From Bdellovibrionia bacterium (GTDB taxonomy: Bacteria > Bdellovibrionota > Bdellovibrionia > Bdellovibrionales > JAGQZY01): DNA of 64,000 nucleotides. A model generated the notes under the pieces. That model was not told the origin of the DNA. It searched no databases and was given only the letters and a program-made list of their open reading frames with translations. The stretch covers positions 558,001 through 622,000 of the forward strand of contig JAUICP010000002.1 in NCBI GenBank assembly GCA_030427805.1, in the 5' to 3' direction. Both the position numbers and the translations under genes were made by a program. Shown piece by piece: positions 1 through 8,207 of this stretch. How positions within the stretch are numbered: the stretch's first letter is position 1; every line of letters starts with the position of its first letter.

Positions 1-2
1 TT

Positions 3-173
3 CACTACATAGAAAGAGCACGAAGAGATTTTTTAGAGTGGAAAAACGCAATTTCCGTTGCACGAGAAACTCAAAAATTTACAGAAGAATTTTCGCGCCC
101 CATCCTTAAAGAGTCCGATAGCCAAGTCGCCGAAAAAGCAAACGCCTACTTGGATAGCTTGCAATCCCTTTGA
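3..173 (+). CDS. C-terminal end of an unidentified protein (partial)
   Basis: An open frame enters from the left edge and ends with TGA at 171-173, giving 56 residues. The visible tail is charged and looks helical (ends NAYLDSLQSL). No domain can be recognised from so short a piece. Only 18 bp separate its stop from the stop of the convergent gene on the minus strand. The other two forward frames are closed here, which supports this frame. Confidence 0.55.
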   Translation, partial: HYIERARRDFLEWKNAISVARETQKFTEEFSRPILKESDSQVAEKANAYLDSLQSL

Positions 174-191
174 TTGAGTGAAGTTAGATAA

Positions 192-1601
192 TTAAAGACT
201 TTCTATTCCCAAAGTCTCTAGACATTGAATCGGATCATTAGTGATGACCGATTCGGCTCCGTCACAGTCACCCACCAATTCTCCCACGTCAGACCCTTCA
301 CCGATTCGACTCCAAAACAATTCGTGACATGAGGAACTCAAGTCTCTCTGAAGGCTAAGGTGTCCACCGTCTCTAAGACAATAAAGTTGGACTGCAGTAT
401 TTCGCTTCATTTGCGAGAAGTATTTCGTCGAATAGGCAATTGGAGTCAAAGTATCATGGGTTCCAGCAAATAGGTGAATCGGAGTTTGTCTAATAGGATA
501 AGCACTGAGCCTGAAGGGTTGATCAAGCTCTTGATCACTACAACTTCCTTCCTGCTCCAGACCAAACTGACCGTTTTCAAGGTGTAACCATCGAGCCAAA
601 CCGAGCCTCGTCATTTCTCGACATGCAATCGCAGAGTAGACCTCTTCAAATCCAGGAGGGTAAGGTGATTCACTCATATAAGCGCTAAAGAAAGTAGTCA
701 CCTCTTCGGGACTTTCAAGAGAAAGAAAATGCTGACTCGCAAGTTCGGGCTGGTCATTAAAAAGAATCATTGATGCCGCCACTCCCAAATGGATTTCGTC
801 GACCTGCCCCATCAGCTCATCCATTCGCGTTGAAAATTGCGCATAATAATCTCCAACGCGCTCTCTCAGAACTCGATTAAACACTCTCGTTTCGTATTCC
901 ACGTCCGAAATTTCAGCCTGAATCCCCTCCAAAACAAGGGCTTTGGGTCTCTCCAGACTCGAATTACTTTCTATTTCATGGGTGAGTATCGTCGCAACGA
1001 GTGTTCCATAGGAGTGACCATGAACAATGTAATTCTGTAAATCGAGAACTCTTATAATTTCTTTAATATCGAGAGCGATCTTCTCACTGGACAAATCTTC
1101 AGCCTGCCCACCAGACTCCCAAAAGGAATAGTTTTCACCGACACCTCTGGGATCAGTGAAAATGATGTTAAAGTTTTCGGGGAATTCACTGATCTGTGAT
1201 TCCATGGATGTTTCTCCCGGACCGCCTGGGATATAAATAATCGTCGGAAGGTTTTCATTCTGACAATCCAATCGAAACCGATAGGTGAATTCGCCTGACT
1301 CAATGGGCCTTTGAATACTCAATATATCGTTCTGTCCATCGCGACAGTATTCTTTAAACTCTTCAGATGGCTCTTCCGTTGGACCTCTCGAGCGATTATT
1401 GCTCGCGGGAACGATTTGCTCAGTGAATAACTCCGACTGCAGCAAGGAGTCTCTAATTTCTCGACCTGGCCCCTCGGGACTTCTATCAGAAAAAACAGTC
1501 ATGCCACTTTCAGTCTTATTGCGACTATCTTGAGGACAAGCAGCCAAAAATAAAATCAAAGGGAGATATACGAATGTTTTTAAAATTCGATTAAAAAGCA
1601 T
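192..1601 (-). CDS. Alpha/beta-hydrolase lipoprotein, proline-iminopeptidase-like (S33)
   Basis: The 469-residue product starts with a lipoprotein signal peptide (LAAC, Cys22), so it should be anchored in the cell envelope. The alpha/beta-hydrolase core shows the oxyanion motif PGGPGE near 125-130, FTDPRGVG near 148-154, the nucleophile elbow GHSYG with Ser197, a likely acid Asp383 (GTHDTLTP) and His414 (DGGHLSL). This layout is that of the S33 family (prolyl aminopeptidase, tripeptidyl aminopeptidase, TAP-like). The natural substrate is unknown; peptide hydrolysis is an inference. Its ATG directly follows the TAA of the upstream gene, so the two are almost certainly co-transcribed and translationally coupled. 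Confidence 0.8.
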   Translation of the reverse strand: MLFNRILKTFVYLPLILFLAACPQDSRNKTESGMTVFSDRSPEGPGREIRDSLLQSELFTEQIVPASNNRSRGPTEEPSEEFKEYCRDGQNDILSIQRPIESGEFTYRFRLDCQNENLPTIIYIPGGPGETSMESQISEFPENFNIIFTDPRGVGENYSFWESGGQAEDLSSEKIALDIKEIIRVLDLQNYIVHGHSYGTLVATILTHEIESNSSLERPKALVLEGIQAEISDVEYETRVFNRVLRERVGDYYAQFSTRMDELMGQVDEIHLGVAASMILFNDQPELASQHFLSLESPEEVTTFFSAYMSESPYPPGFEEVYSAIACREMTRLGLARWLHLENGQFGLEQEGSCSDQELDQPFRLSAYPIRQTPIHLFAGTHDTLTPIAYSTKYFSQMKRNTAVQLYCLRDGGHLSLQRDLSSSCHELFWSRIGEGSDVGELVGDCDGAESVITNDPIQCLETLGIESL

Positions 1602-2675
1602 TTATATTTCCAAGCGTGGCGTCGTTGCTGGATCAAACGATGGAGGCACAAAATTGTACTCGGGAAGGTCTCCCTCGGGTTCACGACGGGTGGGAAGGAG
1701 TTCATGTAAACCAATCACTCTTCTCAACTGACTGATTAGAGGGTCAATACCTTCGAAGTCTGATCTCGAAAAAATCTCACGACATGTGTACAGGGACTCT
1801 GAAACGATGTCGTACCAGGGTTCCGCTTGAGAACTAAAATCACTCTCAACATTTCTCGAGTGGGAGTAATTATGAAGGAGATTAATTTTTCTAGAAAGTC
1901 GATCCTGCATTTGTTGATAAAATTCTTCAGTGGGACCACGATACCCATTTTTTCCTGGGTTATCTCTTAAAGGAGTCATTTGTGGAGAAATAAATTCGAT
2001 AAATGCAGGGTTAAGCCTTCGTAACTGTCCATCCTGCCCAATAACGATAGCAGCTTGCTCTCCATCAAAATCACTGGATATGACTCTTACATTATCACCG
2101 AACTCTTCTCTGACTTGCTCATACGGAGTGCAATAATAAAAATTATTCTGTAGATAGTATTGGCGAAGATGTTCTCGAAATTGGGGATCTTCCAATTGCT
2201 CCTGAGTATATCGACCCACAGAAATCCCTTGTTCGATAAGAGCACTCACTAAGGCCTCTCGCTCCTCACAGGCGGCTGGTAGTTTGAAGGGTTGCGCCTC
2301 TGGCATAGGAATAAAATGGACGTGTCGACTATTGTAGATCCACAATCCGGGCTGTCCATCTCTCACTCCAATAAAAGTATCGTGATTGGGCTCTCGCATG
2401 GTCATTTGATTGTTTTCGCCGAACTCAACATGACCATAAATACTCAAATTATCGAGAACAGGTAGGTTACGATCCGTGGAACTCATCTCATCAAGGGCCA
2501 TCTGTGCACGACTCGGCTCGAAGGTTTGAAGGCCCCGATCAATGGCTTCTTCACATAGCTCCATGACACGGATCTGCGGATAGCGATGCTCCTGCGCAAC
2601 ACTCAAGCTCGTCGCAAAACTTAGCAACACCAATAGGTGCAATCTGATGATTTTAATCAAAGATCTCTCGCTCAT
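1602..2675 (-). CDS. Unknown secreted protein, first gene of a two-gene operon
   Basis: A 357-residue protein with an N-terminal signal peptide (hydrophobic stretch LHLLVLLSFATSL, likely cleavage after SVAQ). The mature part is acidic, soluble-looking, and has a few scattered Cys residues (for example CEE, YYCTPYEQ, YTCREIF). I recognise no family. It lies directly upstream of, and touching, the S33-like hydrolase lipoprotein gene, so it may act with it in the periplasm; that is inference from position only. Confidence 0.65.
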   Translation of the reverse strand: MSERSLIKIIRLHLLVLLSFATSLSVAQEHRYPQIRVMELCEEAIDRGLQTFEPSRAQMALDEMSSTDRNLPVLDNLSIYGHVEFGENNQMTMREPNHDTFIGVRDGQPGLWIYNSRHVHFIPMPEAQPFKLPAACEEREALVSALIEQGISVGRYTQEQLEDPQFREHLRQYYLQNNFYYCTPYEQVREEFGDNVRVISSDFDGEQAAIVIGQDGQLRRLNPAFIEFISPQMTPLRDNPGKNGYRGPTEEFYQQMQDRLSRKINLLHNYSHSRNVESDFSSQAEPWYDIVSESLYTCREIFSRSDFEGIDPLISQLRRVIGLHELLPTRREPEGDLPEYNFVPPSFDPATTPRLEI

Positions 2676-2892
2676 TATCTTTGGGTCCTCAATTCATTAA
2701 TCCTTAAGGTAATGTTATTCAAAATCCGTTCACAGACATGGACCTCCTATTCAAAACTAACCCCTCTATGGCGTATCATTTTGAGACAAATTAAAATGCG
2801 CAAAATGCCGCCAAATTTATTTGAACAGCTGTCAAAGAGGTAAACGCATCTAGAAAATTGGAATATTTTGAATGGATATTCATAATAATGAC

Positions 2893-2919
2893 TCCCGTTT
2901 GTATAGAGTTGAAACGGGA
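2893..2919. repeat. Perfect 8-bp inverted repeat upstream of the kinase gene
   Basis: TCCCGTTT at 2893-2900 and AAACGGGA at 2912-2919 flank an 11-nt spacer, about 45 bp upstream of the histidine kinase start. No U-tract follows, so it is more likely an operator or a 5'-leader hairpin than a terminator. The rest of 2676-2962 shows no gene. Confidence 0.45.
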
Positions 2920-2962
2920 ATGTTAAGCTTTGCGATGATAGTGTCGAAGTTAAACTAGACCT

Positions 2963-4384
2963 ATGGATGTTTTAATAAAGACGACATTTACTATCATTCT
3001 CTGCTTCTCAGCAGTTAATTTTGCCTACAATGTGATAGGCTATTTCTCTTCTAAAAAAAGAGATCAATTGCTTTTAGCAAATTTCTGGCTCGCCCTTATT
3101 GTAAACTTTTTTATTCAAGGAGCCGCTCAAGCTGACGAAAACCAAATTATCGCTTCGTTTGCTTTTTCACTCCTACCTGCGAGTTTGCTTTGCCTGTCGC
3201 TATTCTCTTTTCTAAACAAGAAGATTACCAATAGGTTTTTGTTTACGAATGCGTCTATCGCAATCATTCTCTCTTTTACTTTTATTGTTTTAGATATTGG
3301 TAGTTTTACGATTCGAGCTCTTCCCATTTCAATTGGTGGAGCTATTGCTATGCTATACACAGCTTACTTCATGACCAAAGAGTCTAAGGGTCGCCCTTTA
3401 TTCAAGGTGGCAGCATTCATTCTCGTTTTGACAACTATTCACGGAGTCAATTTTGCTTTTTTCCGTAATCAACCGGGAAATCAGGTTTGGGGTTGGCTCA
3501 CTGCTTATGCTCTCTACCAAGTCTTAGCAGCTCTCCTCCCTGCGCTCGCACTCGTAGAGTACAGTCGCGACGAAAAGAATAGACTCACTCAGATAATTAA
3601 CGAAAAAACCCAGGCGCTCAAAGCATCAAACGCCGAACTTGCAGCCAACGTCGGTTTTAAAGAATTCCTATTTAAAACTCTCTCACACGATATCGCGACC
3701 CCGATCATGATCGCCATGAATAGTATAAATTTACTCACCCGTGGCGAACACGACGAGCGAACCACTAAGGCACTCAACAGAACAAAAGTTTCCTTAGATA
3801 AGATTTCGGAGATCCTCATCGACCTAAGAAGCCTCGAGATTAATGATCCTCACACCCATCAAATTCCACTGAGTCAATGTGTTGAGAAAATAGAAAGTGA
3901 ATTCTCGGCCATGCTTCAGGACAAGCAGATCGATCTTAATGTCGATCCAAACATTGAAGATGTTATCGTCGAGGTGCACCCCTCAACTTTTACAAATTCC
4001 GTCCTTTCAAACATACTCAGGAATGCAATCAAGTTTAGTGAGAGAAACTCAAAAATTAATATTAATCTCGAAATGAAGTCCGAAAACAGGGTCCTCATCT
4101 GCATTGAAGACTTTGGATTGGGCATTCCAAATGAAATTCTAGAAAACATTTTTCACTTCTCGTCTGAGTCCAGTCGCCCTGGAACCGAGGGTGAACAGGG
4201 CACTGGCTGGGGCTTACCCATAGCTCAGACCATTCTTAAGAACTACGGTGGCGACATCTACATCGAGAGTCAGACCTCAAATGACAAAAATTCAAATAGT
4301 TTCACGCGGGTCTTTATCGAGGTTAACGGCTTCTTAAAAAACAATTCCGAGAGATTTTCGGAACTTAAGGAAACCGCGAACTAA
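2963..4384 (+). CDS. Seven-TM sensor histidine kinase
   Basis: 473 residues. The first 200 contain about seven hydrophobic segments (roughly 4-24, 37-55, 64-85, 92-112, 119-138, 146-165, 177-198) with very short loops, so sensing is probably within or at the membrane rather than by a periplasmic domain. A short coiled linker follows, then HisKA with the phospho-acceptor His242 (LSHDIATP), and an HATPase_c domain with N box (ILRNAIKFS, Asn354), G1 (EDFGLGIP, about 382-389) and G2 (GTGWGLPIA, about 413-421). No response regulator is adjacent. The next two genes, in the same direction after 80 bp, encode a GNAT-like protein and an HDO oxidase. Multi-TM sensor kinases beside a small-molecule synthase gene are seen in the CqsS/CqsA and LqsS/LqsA quorum-sensing systems, which is why I treat these as one locus. 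Confidence 0.9.
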   Translation: MDVLIKTTFTIILCFSAVNFAYNVIGYFSSKKRDQLLLANFWLALIVNFFIQGAAQADENQIIASFAFSLLPASLLCLSLFSFLNKKITNRFLFTNASIAIILSFTFIVLDIGSFTIRALPISIGGAIAMLYTAYFMTKESKGRPLFKVAAFILVLTTIHGVNFAFFRNQPGNQVWGWLTAYALYQVLAALLPALALVEYSRDEKNRLTQIINEKTQALKASNAELAANVGFKEFLFKTLSHDIATPIMIAMNSINLLTRGEHDERTTKALNRTKVSLDKISEILIDLRSLEINDPHTHQIPLSQCVEKIESEFSAMLQDKQIDLNVDPNIEDVIVEVHPSTFTNSVLSNILRNAIKFSERNSKININLEMKSENRVLICIEDFGLGIPNEILENIFHFSSESSRPGTEGEQGTGWGLPIAQTILKNYGGDIYIESQTSNDKNSNSFTRVFIEVNGFLKNNSERFSELKETAN

Positions 4385-4464
4385 AGTTAACTCTTCCTTA
4401 ATGTTAATTGAATCTTTACCATTATTAATTTTGCGATTGCGGTATTTCATTATAGAAGTACTGC

Positions 4465-5181
4465 ATGGAAATAGCTTACACAGATTTCGAACTTATAATT
4501 TTACCCGGTCGCAATCCCTCTAAGGTCTTCGAGACCTTTTATGAAGCGGCTTACGAGACTTGGCACAAAACCTGGACTGAAGCGGCTCAGGAGCTTGAGG
4601 ACTTTCCAGAAACTCTATACGCCAACGACTTCCTCTCGCAAAACGAAGTCTTTGGTTTGTTCTATCGTGGTGAGTGCACTTCTCTCGGCTTGCTGACTCC
4701 TCTAGATATGAACTTGAGAGCCTCAAGGGAAGACGCCTACTTCAAAAACTGGAATGACGAAGCCATTGAACAACTAACAAAAGATGGAAGCGTCGTCATA
4801 AAGAATAGTTACTTTACTGTCGAAAGAAAGTATCGTCGCTGGGCTAGAGAGCATGGCTTTAAATTTCCAGATGTTCATGTGGGACTTTTTAACAAACGTC
4901 TTGAAGAATCTAACTTTTCGGCAATGACTAGTACCAGTCGCAACAATCGCAAAATAAATGAAGTCTGTATCAACGGCGGTGCAAAAGTCATCTCTAAGGA
5001 TCTTGAACAGCATGGCGTAAAAATTGACCTTCTGAGTTGGTATAAAAATGATATTAAATTTAACCCGGATGTTTATGAACTCGTAGAAGACATTTGGAAT
5101 CGTCGAAAAATTGATCCAAAGGTCCTTCAATATCCCGATCAAGTCATCAGTGAGCCGAAACAACCAGATTTAAATATTTAA
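4465..5181 (+). CDS. GNAT / autoinducer-synthase-like protein (putative acyltransferase)
   Basis: A 238-residue cytosolic protein with no signal peptide. Around residues 55-85 it has a strand-turn-strand segment (EVFGLFYRGECTSLGLLTPLD), and near 110-128 a segment (SYFTVERKYRRWAREHGF) resembling motif A of GNAT acyltransferases, as in N-acyl amino acid or acyl-homoserine-lactone synthases. The likeness is structural and weak, so acyl transfer is a hypothesis. It ends 10 bp before the HDO gene, whose start has a clear AGAGG site, so the two form an operon. The intermediate C-terminal part (SRNNRKINEVCINGGAKV) matches nothing I know. Confidence 0.55.
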   Translation: MEIAYTDFELIILPGRNPSKVFETFYEAAYETWHKTWTEAAQELEDFPETLYANDFLSQNEVFGLFYRGECTSLGLLTPLDMNLRASREDAYFKNWNDEAIEQLTKDGSVVIKNSYFTVERKYRRWAREHGFKFPDVHVGLFNKRLEESNFSAMTSTSRNNRKINEVCINGGAKVISKDLEQHGVKIDLLSWYKNDIKFNPDVYELVEDIWNRRKIDPKVLQYPDQVISEPKQPDLNI

Positions 5182-5191
5182 AGAGGTAATT

Positions 5192-5788
5192 ATGAATTTA
5201 GAAAAAGAATTCACAGAATACTATGACAAGTGCTACCAACTGGATTGGGCTGACGAAAAATTTTATAAAAATTTTCTCGCGCAATCCTACTTCTATATCC
5301 GGCATTCGACTAAAACATTAGCCCTCGCCGCTTCTCATTTGAGCTTTGAGGACAATAAACTGTTTAAAAGAATGGTTAAGCATATCGCTGAAGAAATGAA
5401 CCATGAAATGCTTTGCACAAAGGACCTTAAAAATCTCGGCCATGGCATCGATGAGTTTCAAGAATTCCCAGAGACCCAAAGCCTTTACCAGGCACAGTAC
5501 TATAAAATCCAACATCAAAATCCAAAGAGCTATTTGGGCTACATCTATGTCCTAGAGAGTTCTTGTGTGAATATTCTACCAAGAATTTTAAAGGATAAAC
5601 TCAACGATAAATTTGATAAATTGGCTCTCACATTTTTAAGTGTCCATGCTGACGAAGACGTTGATCACATCGAATCGGCAAAGAAGGTCATTTCTGAACT
5701 CAGTGGATCTGATTTAGAGAGCGTCGAAGACAATATGAAATTTACAATGAAGAGTTATCTTAATTTCTTGCGAGCATGCCAAGAGTAA
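5192..5788 (+). CDS. Heme-oxygenase-like di-iron oxidase (HDO / TenA-fold)
   Basis: 198 residues, all helical. Candidate metal ligands are arranged as in HDO enzymes (UndA, BesC, CADD, SznF family): Glu68-x2-His71 (EEMNHE), Glu122 (VLESS), then His152-x3-Asp156-x2-His159 (HADEDVDH). The H-x3-D-x2-H spacing is the one described for CADD. Family members use O2 for oxidative decarboxylation, C-C cleavage, N-oxygenation or pABA formation, so the reaction cannot be read from sequence. The gene is directly behind the GNAT-like gene with its own good ribosome binding site (AGAGGTAATT before ATG). The stop codon lies only 3 bp from the stop of the convergent gene. Confidence 0.8.
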   Translation: MNLEKEFTEYYDKCYQLDWADEKFYKNFLAQSYFYIRHSTKTLALAASHLSFEDNKLFKRMVKHIAEEMNHEMLCTKDLKNLGHGIDEFQEFPETQSLYQAQYYKIQHQNPKSYLGYIYVLESSCVNILPRILKDKLNDKFDKLALTFLSVHADEDVDHIESAKKVISELSGSDLESVEDNMKFTMKSYLNFLRACQE

Positions 5789-5791
5789 CTA

Positions 5792-6535
5792 CTACGGGGC
5801 CTCACAGCCTAAACTCAGTGATTTGAACCTCACTCGGCCCCTGACAAGGAGTTCATTATTTTGTTCTGTACACGCATCGGGCTCAAGTAAATCAAATTGA
5901 ACTTTGTAAGACTCAGGGCACTTCTCTGTTTGAATATCAAAACTCTTCAATAGGCCCTGAGGGTTATTGGACTCAGATTCATCAATAACTTTGTACCTTA
6001 GTGAATGACTTCCCTGACTGGTCGCTATTTTGAATAGGGCCAAGTCCAGACAATAGTTCCCAGTTACAGTTTGTCGAATGGGGACAAACCCCACCTGAGA
6101 TACTTCCACTTCACTTAACTCCTCAGGAGCCAATTCATCAATCTGTCGCCACTGGGCTGCTTCAAGAGATTTATAACAGCGATCTACAACCCAGCCGTAG
6201 CCCCAACGCCAGGTCGATGGAAGCCCTGGCACTCCACCGACCGTCACTCCGGCTTCCATTAGGTTGCCTAGGGGTTCCAGCCCCTTTTCTTGGACGCATT
6301 TATTTAAGGCCCTGTCAGAGGCTGCCCTTTCTTCTTTGGTCCCACCCATCCAATAGGCTAAATCATGGGCCTTGCAGCAGATGGTCCAATCAACGTTTCC
6401 GAATGAGTCGGGAAACTTACTGCACCCATCGGTCTTGAAGGGAAGGAGTTCGTTTTCGAATGTTTTATACTCCCCTTGATTCCCAGTTGCCGACAGTGGA
6501 ATCAAAAGTAGCGTAATCAAAATCTTTTTAAACAT
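5792..6535 (-). CDS. Secreted phospholipase-A2-like protein
   Basis: 247 residues with a signal peptide (MFKKILITLLLIPLSATG). Residues 36-66 carry TDGCSKFPD, W..CC..HD..Y and a GGT: Cys53-Cys54, His57-Asp58 match the PLA2 active-site motif CCxxHDxxY, and downstream Asp/Cys (DRALNKC) fit the disulfide-stabilised helix. The rest (about 120-247) is a separate beta-rich domain with Cys residues that I cannot name. The expected role is hydrolysis of phospholipids outside the cytoplasm. The calcium-binding loop is not obvious, so activity is uncertain. The next gene upstream on this strand encodes a fatty-acid hydroxylase/desaturase-like membrane protein, which would fit a lipid theme. Confidence 0.65.
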   Translation of the reverse strand: MFKKILITLLLIPLSATGNQGEYKTFENELLPFKTDGCSKFPDSFGNVDWTICCKAHDLAYWMGGTKEERAASDRALNKCVQEKGLEPLGNLMEAGVTVGGVPGLPSTWRWGYGWVVDRCYKSLEAAQWRQIDELAPEELSEVEVSQVGFVPIRQTVTGNYCLDLALFKIATSQGSHSLRYKVIDESESNNPQGLLKSFDIQTEKCPESYKVQFDLLEPDACTEQNNELLVRGRVRFKSLSLGCEAP

Positions 6536-6584
6536 TTTCTATTACCTTTCTTTTAAAGCAACCTGCGAGTTAAGTTTCTAGGTC

Positions 6585-8027
6585 CTATTCGGGATTGAGA
6601 ACCGAAGCTCCCCAGTAATATCCCATATCGTGATCCCGATCCATTTCTGCAAGCTTCTCCATATCGGGCAGGCTTAACGTACCCAGTAGAATATCACCAA
6701 TAAAGTTCGTGAGATTAAAGTTTAAACTCGGTTTATCGTGATGAACCCAGTGAATTCCACGAATGATCTCTGAAACCTTTGTACTCAATGCCCCTCTTAA
6801 AAAACCATCTTCAGAGGTTATACGATCCAATTCTTCTTGCTTGAGGTGGGTATATTCATGAAATGTTAAAAGGCCTTCAGACTCGGGCCTTAAATCACCG
6901 CCCTCTTCATATCTTTTTTCGTGATTTTTCTCCGATAGCAAACCAATGGGATAGAAGTAGCCCGGACCCAGCAGTAGGGCCAATTGAACAGGCTCAACAC
7001 CAATAGCAAGCCCCAAAACAGTGAGGACGATAAAGGGACTAATTAAACTCAAATAGTTAGAATCCGATATAGCAAGACCATACCCTGTCTTCTTCATATG
7101 CTTCACATAGAACTCAGACATGTGTTTTAAAATAAAGTTATCCGTCTTCAGCATCTGGGCGATCGATTTGAACTGCTTGTTGTAATCTAGAAAACTGAGG
7201 GGACCATGGTGAACTCTTTGGTGATTAAAACCCGTGTCGTGAACCATTTTAAATAAACCCATCTTTACCGCAAGTTTAGACTTTTTAAGGGTATCCAACA
7301 TCTTCGCCGATGGATGGGCTAAATATCGATGGAAAAGATTTTCAGAGATAGACATTAATGCTACCCCAGAGATGCCAAGACTGAGATTCTGCCCACCGGT
7401 CACGGCAAAAGCCATTGATGTCACAATCATTGTCGTAATAAATGCCTTGTACTCGGCCTCCGTTGAAATCAGTTGATGAAAAATACTACTAAAAGTAGAG
7501 GTGCCGTCCTCGTTGTATTCATTAAAGCTAGTCTGATAGAACATTAAAACTTTGTTTGACTGCCCATCAAGGAGACTCCGAGGAAGGCGCTCACCCAGGC
7601 GAGCCCCTAGGACCTCCTCACCAACTAAATTTTGCCAACTTCTCTTTAAAAGGGCTTCAACCCGCAGTTTTAGACCATTTTGCAGACTTTCATCTACGGC
7701 GAGACCCAAATACTCGGGATTTCGATAGAGGTAAGAGAGGGCTGCATGCTCGGCCACACGTAAGTTTTCTTCTGAGGATTCCAGTTTTTCGATCCAACGG
7801 TTGAGCTGCTCTCGTTCTTTATCCTCGTTTAACACGAGCTTGAAAATGGCCTTTATAGCCTCTTCTTCAGCTAATTCTAATTGTGTTCGCAGATTTCGTT
7901 GAACCAGGGATTCTTGGTGCCGAGAGGACAATTTGTAGAGCTGAAATTCGCAAATCGGCATCGCCTTAAGGGCGAGGGGGAACAAAAACGAAAGTAATAA
8001 TGAAGTAATTAGACTTCTAATCAACAT
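6585..8027 (-). CDS. Membrane fatty-acid hydroxylase/desaturase-like protein with signal peptide
   Basis: The frame extends to 8048, but I place the start at the ATG at 8027 because it is preceded by CGGAG seven bases upstream; the ATG at 8048 has no such site. The product (480 aa) begins with a signal-like segment (LITSLLLSFLFPLALKAMP), then about 190 residues of charged helical sequence. The catalytic-type part follows with the histidine clusters HRYLAH (233-238), HQRVHH (269-274), HEYTH (390-394) and HWVHHD (426-431) and hydrophobic helices between them. This is the His-box pattern of membrane di-iron hydroxylases and desaturases. The long N-terminal extension with an export signal is unusual for that family. 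Confidence 0.65.
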   Translation of the reverse strand: MLIRSLITSLLLSFLFPLALKAMPICEFQLYKLSSRHQESLVQRNLRTQLELAEEEAIKAIFKLVLNEDKEREQLNRWIEKLESSEENLRVAEHAALSYLYRNPEYLGLAVDESLQNGLKLRVEALLKRSWQNLVGEEVLGARLGERLPRSLLDGQSNKVLMFYQTSFNEYNEDGTSTFSSIFHQLISTEAEYKAFITTMIVTSMAFAVTGGQNLSLGISGVALMSISENLFHRYLAHPSAKMLDTLKKSKLAVKMGLFKMVHDTGFNHQRVHHGPLSFLDYNKQFKSIAQMLKTDNFILKHMSEFYVKHMKKTGYGLAISDSNYLSLISPFIVLTVLGLAIGVEPVQLALLLGPGYFYPIGLLSEKNHEKRYEEGGDLRPESEGLLTFHEYTHLKQEELDRITSEDGFLRGALSTKVSEIIRGIHWVHHDKPSLNFNLTNFIGDILLGTLSLPDMEKLAEMDRDHDMGYYWGASVLNPE

Positions 8028-8168
8028 AAAACAACTCCGAACCAGCACATAGATCGAGGGAGTCTTAGTACCTCAAAAATTGAGTAGGAAGACTCATACG
8101 ATCAACAACCTTTAACTTCGGAGATTATGAGAGCAATTAGCAGACCAAAACGTCAACGTGATGAGAGT

Positions 8169-8193
8169 GGCCTTCGTTTAAAATATGAAGGCC
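8169..8193. other. Stem-loop between glmS and the upstream spacer
   Basis: GGCCTTC at 8169-8175 pairs with GAAGGCC at 8187-8193 around an 11-nt A/T-rich loop. It lies 15 bp past the glmS stop on the minus strand. There is no clear U-tract on either side, so termination is only possible. Confidence 0.4.
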
Positions 8194-8207
8194 TCTAATA
8201 AGAATTA

